Source: a virus
DNA length: 22,888 nt
Reading direction: 5' to 3' (one strand)
IMG/VR virus record: IMGVR_UViG_3300017757_000174
Span: 1-22,888 of that record
Shown in pieces: positions 14,477-21,233 of the stretch (positions are counted from its first letter, which is position 1; each line of letters begins with the position of its first letter). A program made the position numbers and the translations under genes. Below the pieces are notes generated by a model that saw nothing but the letters and a program-made list of their open reading frames with translations, had not been told where the DNA came from and did not search any database.

Positions 14477-17317
14477 ATGGCATTAAACAAGAAAGTAGCA
14501 ATAGAGGTAGAAATCAAAAACATTAAAAAAGTTGCTGATTTAAAAGAAGAATTAAAAAAATTAAGAAAAGAACAGATAGAAGCCGAAAAGTATGCTAAAA
14601 CAGGAATGTTTACCTCTAAAAAACAAGAGGAACAATATATAAAAAATTCTAGGGCAATAAAAGATAAGTCTACTCAATTAAGAAACTTAAATAAAAATTT
14701 AAAAGAGTCTACCACCAATACTACTAAGTCTACTAAGGCTACTAATGGTATGGCTAAACAAATTATAAAAGGCGCTGCAGCTATTGGAGTGATTGTAACT
14801 GCATTTAGAACTATAAACAGAGCTGTATCTGCTGTTGTAACTACTTTTACTGAGTTTGAATTTGTAATGGCTAAAGTAAATGCTATTTCAGGAGCTACTG
14901 AAAAAGAATTTATTGCATTAAACGATTCTGCTAAAGAGCTTGGTAGAACAACTTTTTTTACTGCAGAACAAGTTGGTCAATTACAATTAAATTTTTCTAA
15001 GCTAGGTTTTAGTGCAGACGAAATAATGAACGCACAAGAAGCTACTCTTGCATTAGCTACTGCAACAGGTAGTGATTTGGCTAGAAGCGCTACTGTAGCT
15101 GCTTCTGCTGTAAGAGGTTTTGGATTAGACGCTAGTGAAACACAAAGAGTTGTAGATGTTATGGCTGTGTCTTTTGCAACATCAGCACTTGATATAGAGA
15201 AATTTCAAACTGCTATGACCAAAGTTGCTCCTATTGCTAAAGCCGCAGGTTTTTCTATAGAAGATACTACGGCTATTATGGCAAAATTATCTGATGCAGG
15301 TATCGAGGCTTCTATTGCAGGTACGTCATTAAGAAATATATTCTTAAAAATGCAAGACCCTGCTTCTGATTTAAGTCAAGCCTTTGGAACTACAATACAT
15401 TCATTGGACGAGTTAATACCTGCTATGAGAGAATTTGTTGCTCAAGGTGGTGATATGGCTGAGATTATGGGGGTTGTTGATTTAAGGCAGGCTGCAGCAT
15501 TTGAGCTTATGTTGGCTAGTGCAGATGTTTTAACAAACTATAGAAATAAACTTGCAGATTCTACAGGAGAAGCCAAAAGAATGGCTGATATGATTGGTAA
15601 AACTTTACAAGGTTCATTTTTAAAATTAAAATCAGCGTTAGAAGGTGTGTCTATTGCTGTAATGGAACAATTTGCAGAAGGCTTAAAATCTGCTACAAAA
15701 ACCCTAACTACTTTTGCTACTTGGCTTTCAAAAAATAGCACAATAATTACTACTCTAATAAAAGGTTTAAGCTTCTTGGCTAAAACTATTGTTGTTATGT
15801 ATACTGCTCAAAAAATAGCTAATGCAGCCGCTATTGCAGGAAGAATTGCATTGGCTGCTTATTCAATAGCTACAGGTACAGCAAGTATGGCAACAAAAAG
15901 ATTTATAGTTAGTTTAAAAGTTTTAAGAGGCGCTCTAATAAGGACAGGGCTTGGCGCTCTTGTTGTTGTTCTTGGCGAGATTCTTTATGGTTTATTAGCT
16001 GTAAATGACGAAACAGACAAATATGTAGAAAAGCAGAAAAAACTACAAAAAGAAGCACAATCTTTTATAACTCTACAAGAAACAGAAATAGCTTATACTA
16101 AAGAACAATCAGATTTAAATATAAAATTATTTAAAGAGGAAAAGAAAAGAAGGGAAGATAGGCTTGAATTGCTAAGAAAAGAAATACAGTTTCTTACTGA
16201 CCCTGCAGCTATTGAAGAAATGCAAGATAGAATTGATGTAGACAAGGAGGCTATTAAAGTAATGGAAACCAAAATCAAACACGAAGAAGATTTTGAAAAA
16301 AGAAGGAGAGAAACTAGGGCAAGAGAAGCGGCTCTGCAAAGTGATTTGTTATATCAGTTAGAACAAGAATTAAAATTAATAAAAGAAACTCCTGCAGCCA
16401 CAGAACAAGAAGTTATGGCTAGAAATAAAAACATAGAAGCTATAGAAAAAGAAATAAAAAGGCTTAGTGAATTAGGAATAGAAAAAAAGAAAGAAGTAGA
16501 GAACAATGCTATTTTCTATCAAGATTTATACACAAGTTCTGTAGACCAATTAGATTTATTAAAGGCTGAAGATGAAAAATATTTTGCAGCACAAGAAGCA
16601 AAAGGTAAGCAGAGACTAGAAATGTTTAAAACATTTTCAGATAGTATTTTTACAATTATTGGTAATAATGCACAAAGAAGGGCAGATTCAGAGGCTAAAA
16701 TATTAGAAGAAAGAAAAGAAGCAGGCGTAATAACTGAAGAACAATATGAAAAACAATTAGAACAAGTACAAAAAAAAGCTTTTGAAAGAAAGAAAAAATT
16801 AGATATTGCAGAAGCAATTATTAATGGAGCCTTAGCTATGACAAAAGTAACGGCACAAACAGGGGTTTTAGCTTTTGCTTTCTCACCTTTTATTGCCGCT
16901 ATGACTGCCGCACAGATTGCAGTAATTGCATCACAAAAATTTGCAGACGGTGGCTTAATAGAAAAGTTTGCTGATGGAGGTATGGTAGTTGGTAAGTCAC
17001 ACGCACAAGGTGGAGAGAAGTTTGCTGTAGGCGGTAGGGTGGCAGAGCTTGAAGGTGGTGAGGCTGTTATAAATAAGCGTAGTACAGCTATGTTTAAAGG
17101 ACAGCTATCGGCTATGAACGCAGCAGGTGGTGGTGTTAAATTTGCAGATGGTGGCTTAATGAATATGCCTTCTTTTGCTAGCTCACAATTTAATGCAATA
17201 GGTCAACAAAATATGATGGGAGCAATGAATACAAGTAGTAGAGTAGTAGTGGTTGAGGCTGATATAACAAATAGCCAAAATACCGTAGGTTTAATAGAGG
17301 CGGAAGCCACATTTTAA
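14477..17317 (+). CDS. Phage tail tape-measure protein
   Basis: A 946-residue protein that sets tail length and is ejected with the DNA. Residues 1-80 form a charged coiled coil, 97-123 a hydrophobic stretch, and about 123-400 the TP901-type tail-length core (FEFVMAKVNAISGAT, TTFFTAEQVGQLQ, FGLDASETQRVVDVMA, AGTSLRNIFLKMQDP). Residues 425-508 carry several hydrophobic helices that could cross a membrane, followed by long coiled coils (about 515-680 and 735-775). Near the C-terminus FADGG appears three times (822-826, 831-835, 889-893), with SHAQGGEKF and ELEGGEAVINKRST, a Gly-rich end I recall from many tape measures. By the usual rule of about 1.5 angstroms per residue, a tail near 140 nm would be expected. 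The chaperone pair is not adjacent but over 6 kb upstream. Confidence 0.93.
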   Translation: MALNKKVAIEVEIKNIKKVADLKEELKKLRKEQIEAEKYAKTGMFTSKKQEEQYIKNSRAIKDKSTQLRNLNKNLKESTTNTTKSTKATNGMAKQIIKGAAAIGVIVTAFRTINRAVSAVVTTFTEFEFVMAKVNAISGATEKEFIALNDSAKELGRTTFFTAEQVGQLQLNFSKLGFSADEIMNAQEATLALATATGSDLARSATVAASAVRGFGLDASETQRVVDVMAVSFATSALDIEKFQTAMTKVAPIAKAAGFSIEDTTAIMAKLSDAGIEASIAGTSLRNIFLKMQDPASDLSQAFGTTIHSLDELIPAMREFVAQGGDMAEIMGVVDLRQAAAFELMLASADVLTNYRNKLADSTGEAKRMADMIGKTLQGSFLKLKSALEGVSIAVMEQFAEGLKSATKTLTTFATWLSKNSTIITTLIKGLSFLAKTIVVMYTAQKIANAAAIAGRIALAAYSIATGTASMATKRFIVSLKVLRGALIRTGLGALVVVLGEILYGLLAVNDETDKYVEKQKKLQKEAQSFITLQETEIAYTKEQSDLNIKLFKEEKKRREDRLELLRKEIQFLTDPAAIEEMQDRIDVDKEAIKVMETKIKHEEDFEKRRRETRAREAALQSDLLYQLEQELKLIKETPAATEQEVMARNKNIEAIEKEIKRLSELGIEKKKEVENNAIFYQDLYTSSVDQLDLLKAEDEKYFAAQEAKGKQRLEMFKTFSDSIFTIIGNNAQRRADSEAKILEERKEAGVITEEQYEKQLEQVQKKAFERKKKLDIAEAIINGALAMTKVTAQTGVLAFAFSPFIAAMTAAQIAVIASQKFADGGLIEKFADGGMVVGKSHAQGGEKFAVGGRVAELEGGEAVINKRSTAMFKGQLSAMNAAGGGVKFADGGLMNMPSFASSQFNAIGQQNMMGAMNTSSRVVVVEADITNSQNTVGLIEAEATF

Positions 17318-17328
17318 AATATAAACAT

Positions 17329-17529
17329 ATGATTGTTAGTAAAAAAGTAAAGCAAGATAGATTAGATACCTGTAAAAAGTGCGATTTTTATAGAAACTTC
17401 TTAATGTTAAGATATCCTAAGTGGGATAAAGGAGCAAGATGTGCTAAATGCACCTGTTTTTTAGATGCAAAAGCATCTCTAACCAAAGAGTACGCAGGAA
17501 AATGTCCTCTTGGTAAGTGGGAAGAATAA
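17329..17529 (+). CDS. Small Cys-rich putative zinc-binding protein
   Basis: A 66-residue basic protein with six cysteines: C15, C18, C38, C41, C43 and C59. The arrangement CxxC...CxxCxC...CPLGKW looks like a small zinc ribbon. I remember similar short proteins ending in CPxGKW in phage genomes but know no function for them. It follows the tape-measure gene by 11 bases and precedes two other small genes. It has no signal or membrane segment. DNA, RNA or protein binding are all possible. Confidence 0.75.
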   Translation: MIVSKKVKQDRLDTCKKCDFYRNFLMLRYPKWDKGARCAKCTCFLDAKASLTKEYAGKCPLGKWEE

Positions 17530-17533
17530 TTAA

Positions 17534-17794
17534 ATGCAACATATTATGACTATTGAAACTATTGCAAATAAAATAGAACAAGAAAGAAAAGAAGAAATAA
17601 TACAAGCGGTCAAACAAAATAATGATTCTATAGAAAAACAGGGTAAATACCATTCTAGGGGACTTAAACTTCTTTTTAACGAATGGCACAGACACTTTCC
17701 TCACATAAAACAACAATTAGGCTGCAGAGGCTGTAGAGAGGCTGTTACTAAGTTTTGGAATAATATAAATAAAATTTGGGAATCTAATAATTAA
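17534..17794 (+). CDS. Small hypothetical protein with HFPH...CRGCR segment
   Basis: An 86-residue protein; a second ATG at 17546 (82 residues) is an equally possible start. The N-terminal half is a charged helix. The C-terminal half has LFNEWHRHFPHIKQQ (48-61), CRGCR (64-68) and KFWNNINKIW (73-82). Four histidines and a CxxC in 30 residues suggest metal binding, without proof. The gene lies four bases after the zinc-ribbon-like gene and one base before the next, so the three are co-transcribed. Function not recognised. Confidence 0.65.
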   Translation: MQHIMTIETIANKIEQERKEEIIQAVKQNNDSIEKQGKYHSRGLKLLFNEWHRHFPHIKQQLGCRGCREAVTKFWNNINKIWESNN

Positions 17795-17795
17795 T

Positions 17796-18116
17796 ATGGC
17801 ATCAAGACAAAATAAAGTTGATGTAATATATGATTATATAGATATAGCTGAAAAAGAAATTATTAAAAGGTGGCACGAGCCTACTACAAAAGACATATTA
17901 AGACACTTAATAGAACGAGGCATAGTAGAGCCTAAGAGGTTAAGAAACTATATGATTATATATGACTTTGATTGTATGTTAAGAACTAATGAAGGCAACA
18001 GAACTTATACTTTTATGGACTTATCTATTAAATATAATATTTCTGAAAGACAAGCACAAAGTATAGTTTACAAAGAAAGAAGAAAGCAATCTCCATCTGA
18101 AAATATTACATACTAA
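17796..18116 (+). CDS. Putative helix-turn-helix DNA-binding protein
   Basis: A 106-residue basic protein. Residues 71-94 (YTFMDLSIKYNISERQAQSIVYKE) fit a helix-turn-helix of the kind seen in sigma-factor region 4 or Mor-like regulators: a first helix, a turn at YNIS and a recognition helix with RQAQS. The N-terminal 55 residues are helical and charged. It is the last gene before a gap with promoter-like sequence (18117-18171), so it could regulate the head genes that follow or an operator there. It might instead be a second small-terminase-like protein. The regulatory role is inferred. Confidence 0.55.
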   Translation: MASRQNKVDVIYDYIDIAEKEIIKRWHEPTTKDILRHLIERGIVEPKRLRNYMIIYDFDCMLRTNEGNRTYTFMDLSIKYNISERQAQSIVYKERRKQSPSENITY

Positions 18117-18119
18117 ATT

Positions 18120-18131
18120 TTTTTCCTAAAA
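18120..18131 (+). promoter_or_regulatory. TTTTTCCTAAAA motif shared with 6831-6842
   Basis: Exact 12-base match to the motif at the end of terL, here three bases after the stop of the helix-turn-helix gene and 27 bases before a TAGTTTTG box. The palindrome TGCGCA lies just after, at 18133-18138. Role unknown. Confidence 0.3.
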
Positions 18132-18158
18132 CTGCGCAACTTTTTGAAAACTAAAAAA

Positions 18159-18166
18159 TAGTTTTG
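18159..18166 (+). promoter_or_regulatory. Candidate promoter -7 box, TAGTTTTG
   Basis: Exact match to the Bacteroidota -7 consensus TAnnTTTG. AAAACT (18147-18152) and AGTTTT (18160-18165) form a 6-bp inverted repeat across it. I see no TTTG/TTG element at the usual 17-23 base spacing upstream; the nearest, ending at 18146, is only 12 bases away. If used, transcription would begin close to the ATG at 18172, giving almost no leader. Confidence 0.4.
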
Positions 18167-18171
18167 CGTCT

Positions 18172-19167
18172 ATGAATAAAAATTGGTATAACATTAAAGC
18201 AGAAGCGTCTAGCAAGTCTGCAGACGTTTACATTTTTGATGAAATAGGTACTTTTGGCTTAACAGCTCAAAGCTTCATTGAAGAAATTAAATCATACAAA
18301 GATACTCCAATGAGCTTACACATTAACTGTGTAGGTGGTGATGTGTTTGAAGGTATGGCAATCTACAATGTTCTTAAAAAAAGAACAGCAAGAACAACAG
18401 TATATATAGAAGGAATAGCTGCAAGTATGGGTAGTGTAATTGCATTAGCAGGTGATGAAGTCGTTATGGCTGAAAACTCACTATTTATGATACACAATGC
18501 TTGGGGTGGTGCTATGGGTGAGGCAACTGAGATAAGAAAGACTGCTGCATTATTAGATAAAATAAGCGGTGAAATTGCTGACATCTATACTAAAAAAACT
18601 AATCTACCTTATAACAGGGTAAAAGAAATGATGGACGAGGAAACTTGGTTAAGTGCTGATGAGGCTTTTAATTTGGGATTCATTGACTCTATCTCTGACG
18701 CTATTAAAGTAGCGGCTAAATATGACGTTTCTAAGTTTAAAAATATAACAGACAAGGAAATTCAAAATAAACTAAGTGTTAATTTAAAAAGTAAAAAAAT
18801 GACCGAAGAATTGAAAAATTGGTTTAACGCTAAAGTTGAAGAAATTATTACTAAAGTAAAAGCTAGTAATGAGTCTGAAACTGAAGATGTTAAAGAGGTA
18901 GAGGTGATGATGGCTGATGAAAAAGAAGTTTCTGAGAAACTTACAGGATTTGAAGCTAAAGTTACTGAACTAGATAGTTTTGTTGCTGAATTGGTAGGAG
19001 AAAAAGAAACTCTTACTCAGGAAGTAGAAAGACTAAACGCTTTATTAAGTAAAGCAGATGCTAAAGGAACTGAGCTATCAACTGATGGTGACCCTGTAGT
19101 TATTGAAAACAAAGTGGAGAACAAAGAAAGCAAGTTCTTCTCTGCATTAGCAGAAAAATTAAAATAA
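18172..19167 (+). CDS. ClpP-type prohead protease with scaffold-like C-terminal extension
   Basis: A 331-residue protein. Residues 1-185 are a ClpP/S14 serine protease fold: oxyanion GG at 55-56, catalytic Ser85 in GIAASMGS, His108 in MIHNAWGG, and a probable Asp155 before EETWLSADEA. In phages of this kind it trims scaffold and head proteins during prohead maturation. Residues about 210-331 are an acidic coiled-coil-like tail (KVTELDSFVAELVGEKETLTQ and beyond) that looks like a scaffold. This tail starts at an in-frame ATG (18799) after an A-rich stretch, so a separate scaffold of 122 residues could be made from the same gene, as lambda makes Nu3 inside C. No separate scaffold gene is visible before the capsid gene. 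The start at 18172 follows a promoter-like box. Confidence 0.88.
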   Translation: MNKNWYNIKAEASSKSADVYIFDEIGTFGLTAQSFIEEIKSYKDTPMSLHINCVGGDVFEGMAIYNVLKKRTARTTVYIEGIAASMGSVIALAGDEVVMAENSLFMIHNAWGGAMGEATEIRKTAALLDKISGEIADIYTKKTNLPYNRVKEMMDEETWLSADEAFNLGFIDSISDAIKVAAKYDVSKFKNITDKEIQNKLSVNLKSKKMTEELKNWFNAKVEEIITKVKASNESETEDVKEVEVMMADEKEVSEKLTGFEAKVTELDSFVAELVGEKETLTQEVERLNALLSKADAKGTELSTDGDPVVIENKVENKESKFFSALAEKLK

Positions 19168-19193
19168 ATATAAATAATTAAATAATATAAAAA

Positions 19194-20291
19194 ATGGCAA
19201 ATATAGCTTTAGACGGTTTAGGGGCAAATTACCAAGGAACTTATGCTTCAAAAATTTTATTAGAACCAATGTTTCGTTCTGATGATATTATGCGTAACTA
19301 CACAGTTTACCCTAATGTAAAATATAAACAAAATTTAATGTTAGCACCTAAATTATCAGGTATAACTGCATTAAACACAGGTTGTACAACAACTAATACT
19401 TGCGACCCTGCAGGATTTACTGTTGCTCCAAAAGTAATTACAGTTTCAAATGTTTCTGTAAAACAATCACAATGTTGGGACGAGTTCAAAGACCAATTTA
19501 TTGTTGAGTCTTATAAGAATGGATTAAATATGCCTGACTTAACAGGAACTCAGTTAGCAGAAGTAATTATTAACAGAGTAAGACACGGAATCCAATCAGA
19601 TGTTGTAAGAAATATGTGGGCAGGAAATACTGCAGCAGCAGTAGCAGACTGTACTTACACTTGGGCAGATGGATTATGGAAAACTATGTCAGCAGGTGGT
19701 GCAATTAATGGAACACAAATGAATGAGGTTACTGCTACAGGTACTGCGGCAGGAAACTTAATTGCAGTTGGTGCTACTATTGGTGCTTCAGATGCAGTAG
19801 CTCTTTTAACTAATGTATTTGATGGTGCTTCAGCAGAATTACAACAAATTCCTGCATCAGAAAAAAGAATGTTTGTAACTCCAAATATTTATAACGCATA
19901 CTATGGGGCATTAACTTCTATAGCTGTTGGAACTAATAATGGGGTTGATTATGGACATTCAGAAGCTCAATCAGGTGTAAACTATGCTAGATTAAGTTTT
20001 AGAGGTGTTGAATTAGTACCTATGTATGAGTGGGACGTAGCTTTAACAGCTTTAACAGGTGCTGATTTACCTGCACTATTTACTTGTGCTACAGCAGGAA
20101 TTCAAGCAACTCAAGGTTGTATCTATGCTGCAAAAGACAATTTAATTATTGGTTCTAATGTAACAGACCCTGATACTCAGCTTAAAATGTTCTATGATGA
20201 AGTTTCTGACAATATGTATATCCGTTCTAACTTTACAATGGGTTACCAATATGGCTTTAATTCATTAGTAAATGGAGCTTGTTTAGTATAA
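19194..20291 (+). CDS. Major capsid protein
   Basis: A 365-residue protein right after the protease/scaffold gene. The middle of the N-terminal half has APKVITVSNVSVKQSQCWDE (78-97), matching a pattern of strands followed by Cys and an acidic/aromatic segment that I recall from capsid proteins of Bacteroidota phages. The C-terminus ends with aromatic strands (NMYIRSNFTMGYQYGF). It has seven cysteines (64, 70, 94, 153, 298, 309, 363), many for a cytoplasmically assembled protein. The A-rich leader before ATGGC is a strong Bacteroidota translation start and suits a highly expressed gene. No long N-terminal scaffold-like domain is seen, which agrees with the scaffold being attached to the protease. 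Confidence 0.8.
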   Translation: MANIALDGLGANYQGTYASKILLEPMFRSDDIMRNYTVYPNVKYKQNLMLAPKLSGITALNTGCTTTNTCDPAGFTVAPKVITVSNVSVKQSQCWDEFKDQFIVESYKNGLNMPDLTGTQLAEVIINRVRHGIQSDVVRNMWAGNTAAAVADCTYTWADGLWKTMSAGGAINGTQMNEVTATGTAAGNLIAVGATIGASDAVALLTNVFDGASAELQQIPASEKRMFVTPNIYNAYYGALTSIAVGTNNGVDYGHSEAQSGVNYARLSFRGVELVPMYEWDVALTALTGADLPALFTCATAGIQATQGCIYAAKDNLIIGSNVTDPDTQLKMFYDEVSDNMYIRSNFTMGYQYGFNSLVNGACLV

Positions 20292-20317
20292 TTATTAACT
20301 TTAAAAAATAGAATAAA

Positions 20318-20899
20318 ATGGCAATAGATTCAGGATTATTAGTAGCTTGCGGAGATATGAACGCAGTAGGTGGTATTAGACAAATTCTTTTAACAGATTT
20401 ATCTAATATTGCAACTGCACTTCCAACTTCGTTAGCTGCAGACCACACTTTAACTAGCTTTATAGGGACTAACCCTTGGGCTAGATTTGAGTTTAAGAAT
20501 GAAACTGCCTCTCTAACAATAACAGGAGCAAAAGAAGGAGGAAGCACATCTTATGAGTGTGCTGTTTCTTTCTACATTCCTAATATTGACGCAGCAAGAT
20601 TTCACGAATTATCAAATTTGGAAAGCGCTTGTCCTGTAGCTCTTGTAGAGCTTAACTCAGGAAAAATGCTTGTTGTGGGTTGGAGTTATAAGTATGCTAA
20701 TCAATCACAAGCTTCTGCTTCGTGGACGAGAAACCAAACTTATGCAAACCTAACAAGTATAGAGGGTGGTAGTGGAGCTGCATATGCAGACGATAATGGA
20801 GTTACAGTTACTTTAACTGCAAGACAATTTGAATTACCTCTTGAGTATTCAGGAGCAATTACAGTTGTAGCAGGAGATTTAACAGCGACTACATCTTAA
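20318..20899 (+). CDS. Probable major tail tube protein
   Basis: A 193-residue beta-rich protein with an A-rich leader like that of the capsid gene, followed directly by a terminator. Blocks: VGGIRQILLTDLSNI (17-31), WARFEFKNETASLTITGAKE (54-73), CAVSFYIPNIDAARFHEL (80-97), ALVELNSGKMLVVGWSYKY (107-125) and SIEGGSGAAYADDNGVTVTL (148-167). The order (strand pairs, one helix, a nucleated GW strand, then a GG/DDNG loop) is what I expect for a tail tube subunit in Bacteroidota phages. The alternative is a capsid decoration or head-fibre protein, given its place after the capsid gene. No other tube candidate of suitable size is visible in the window. Confidence 0.55.
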   Translation: MAIDSGLLVACGDMNAVGGIRQILLTDLSNIATALPTSLAADHTLTSFIGTNPWARFEFKNETASLTITGAKEGGSTSYECAVSFYIPNIDAARFHELSNLESACPVALVELNSGKMLVVGWSYKYANQSQASASWTRNQTYANLTSIEGGSGAAYADDNGVTVTLTARQFELPLEYSGAITVVAGDLTATTS

Positions 20900-20911
20900 T
20901 AATTATAGATA

Positions 20912-20951
20912 AAGCAGGGGGTTATTAAAAGCTCCCTGCTTATATCTTTTT
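20912..20951 (+). terminator. Intrinsic transcription terminator after the capsid/tube genes
   Basis: AAGCAGGGGG (20912-20921) pairs with CTCCCTGCTT (20932-20941) as a 10-bp stem with one G-U pair and a 10-base loop. ATATC and five T follow (20947-20951). It is the GC-richest short segment in an AT-rich area and lies 12 bases after the tube gene stop. Confidence 0.8.
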
Positions 20952-20962
20952 AATATGTGTGA

Positions 20963-20990
20963 TTGTAGAGAAATAAATATATTATCTTTA
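20963..20990 (+). promoter_or_regulatory. Candidate promoter for the portal unit
   Basis: TTG (20963-20965) and TATCTTTA (20983-20990) are 17 bases apart, within the range for flavobacterial promoters (TTG, 17-23 bases, TAnnTTTG); the -7 box has one mismatch at the last base. It lies just after the terminator and about 28 bases before the preferred ATG at 21018. Confidence 0.45.
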
Positions 20991-21017
20991 CCTTCGTATT
21001 TAAAAATATATATAAAA

Positions 21018-21233
21018 ATGGCAAAGTATAAAGCAAAAGAAAATTATAAAGGTCTTAGAAGCTCAGTAGCAGATTTTGGTATAGTTTCTTGGGACGAAGC
21101 TTCACAAGAAGTTTTAGCTTATCTTTACGAAAAAAGAGGTTTTACATCTATAATTACTAAAATATCATCTAATGAAGAAAGCAGTATCAAAAAGACAAAC
21201 AAAAAAAATAAGTCAGTTAAGAAAGACGACTAA
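21018..21233 (+). CDS. Small hypothetical protein before the portal gene
   Basis: I prefer the ATG at 21018 (71 residues) to an in-frame ATG at 20955, because the segment before 21018 overlaps the candidate promoter, and 21018 has the A-rich leader and ATGGC start shared with the capsid and tube genes. The protein has a conserved-looking core (GLRSSVADFGIVSWDEASQE, then LAYLYEKRGFTSII) and a lysine-rich tail. The core resembles short head-associated proteins found near capsid or portal genes in other phages, from memory only. Its last 62 bases overlap the portal gene in another frame. Function unknown. Confidence 0.6.
   Translation: MAKYKAKENYKGLRSSVADFGIVSWDEASQEVLAYLYEKRGFTSIITKISSNEESSIKKTNKKNKSVKKDD

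Noticed and set aside
17444-17716. Antisense 90-codon ORF across the small-gene trio
   Set aside because: It spans two well-spaced + strand genes, and its Phe/Leu-rich translation reflects lysine codons on the other strand.
20257-20547. Antisense 96-codon ORF over the capsid-tube junction
   Set aside because: It covers the A-rich leader and start of the tube gene and has no coding features of its own.
20955-21017. ATG at 20955 as the start of the gene before the portal
   Set aside because: The added residues are unlike the rest, overlap the candidate promoter and directly follow the terminator; ATG 21018 has the better leader.
21201-21208. A8 run as a frameshift site fusing the small gene and the portal
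   Set aside because: The portal frame would need a +1 slip, for which an A run is not the usual site, and the portal has its own ATG upstream of the run at 21172.
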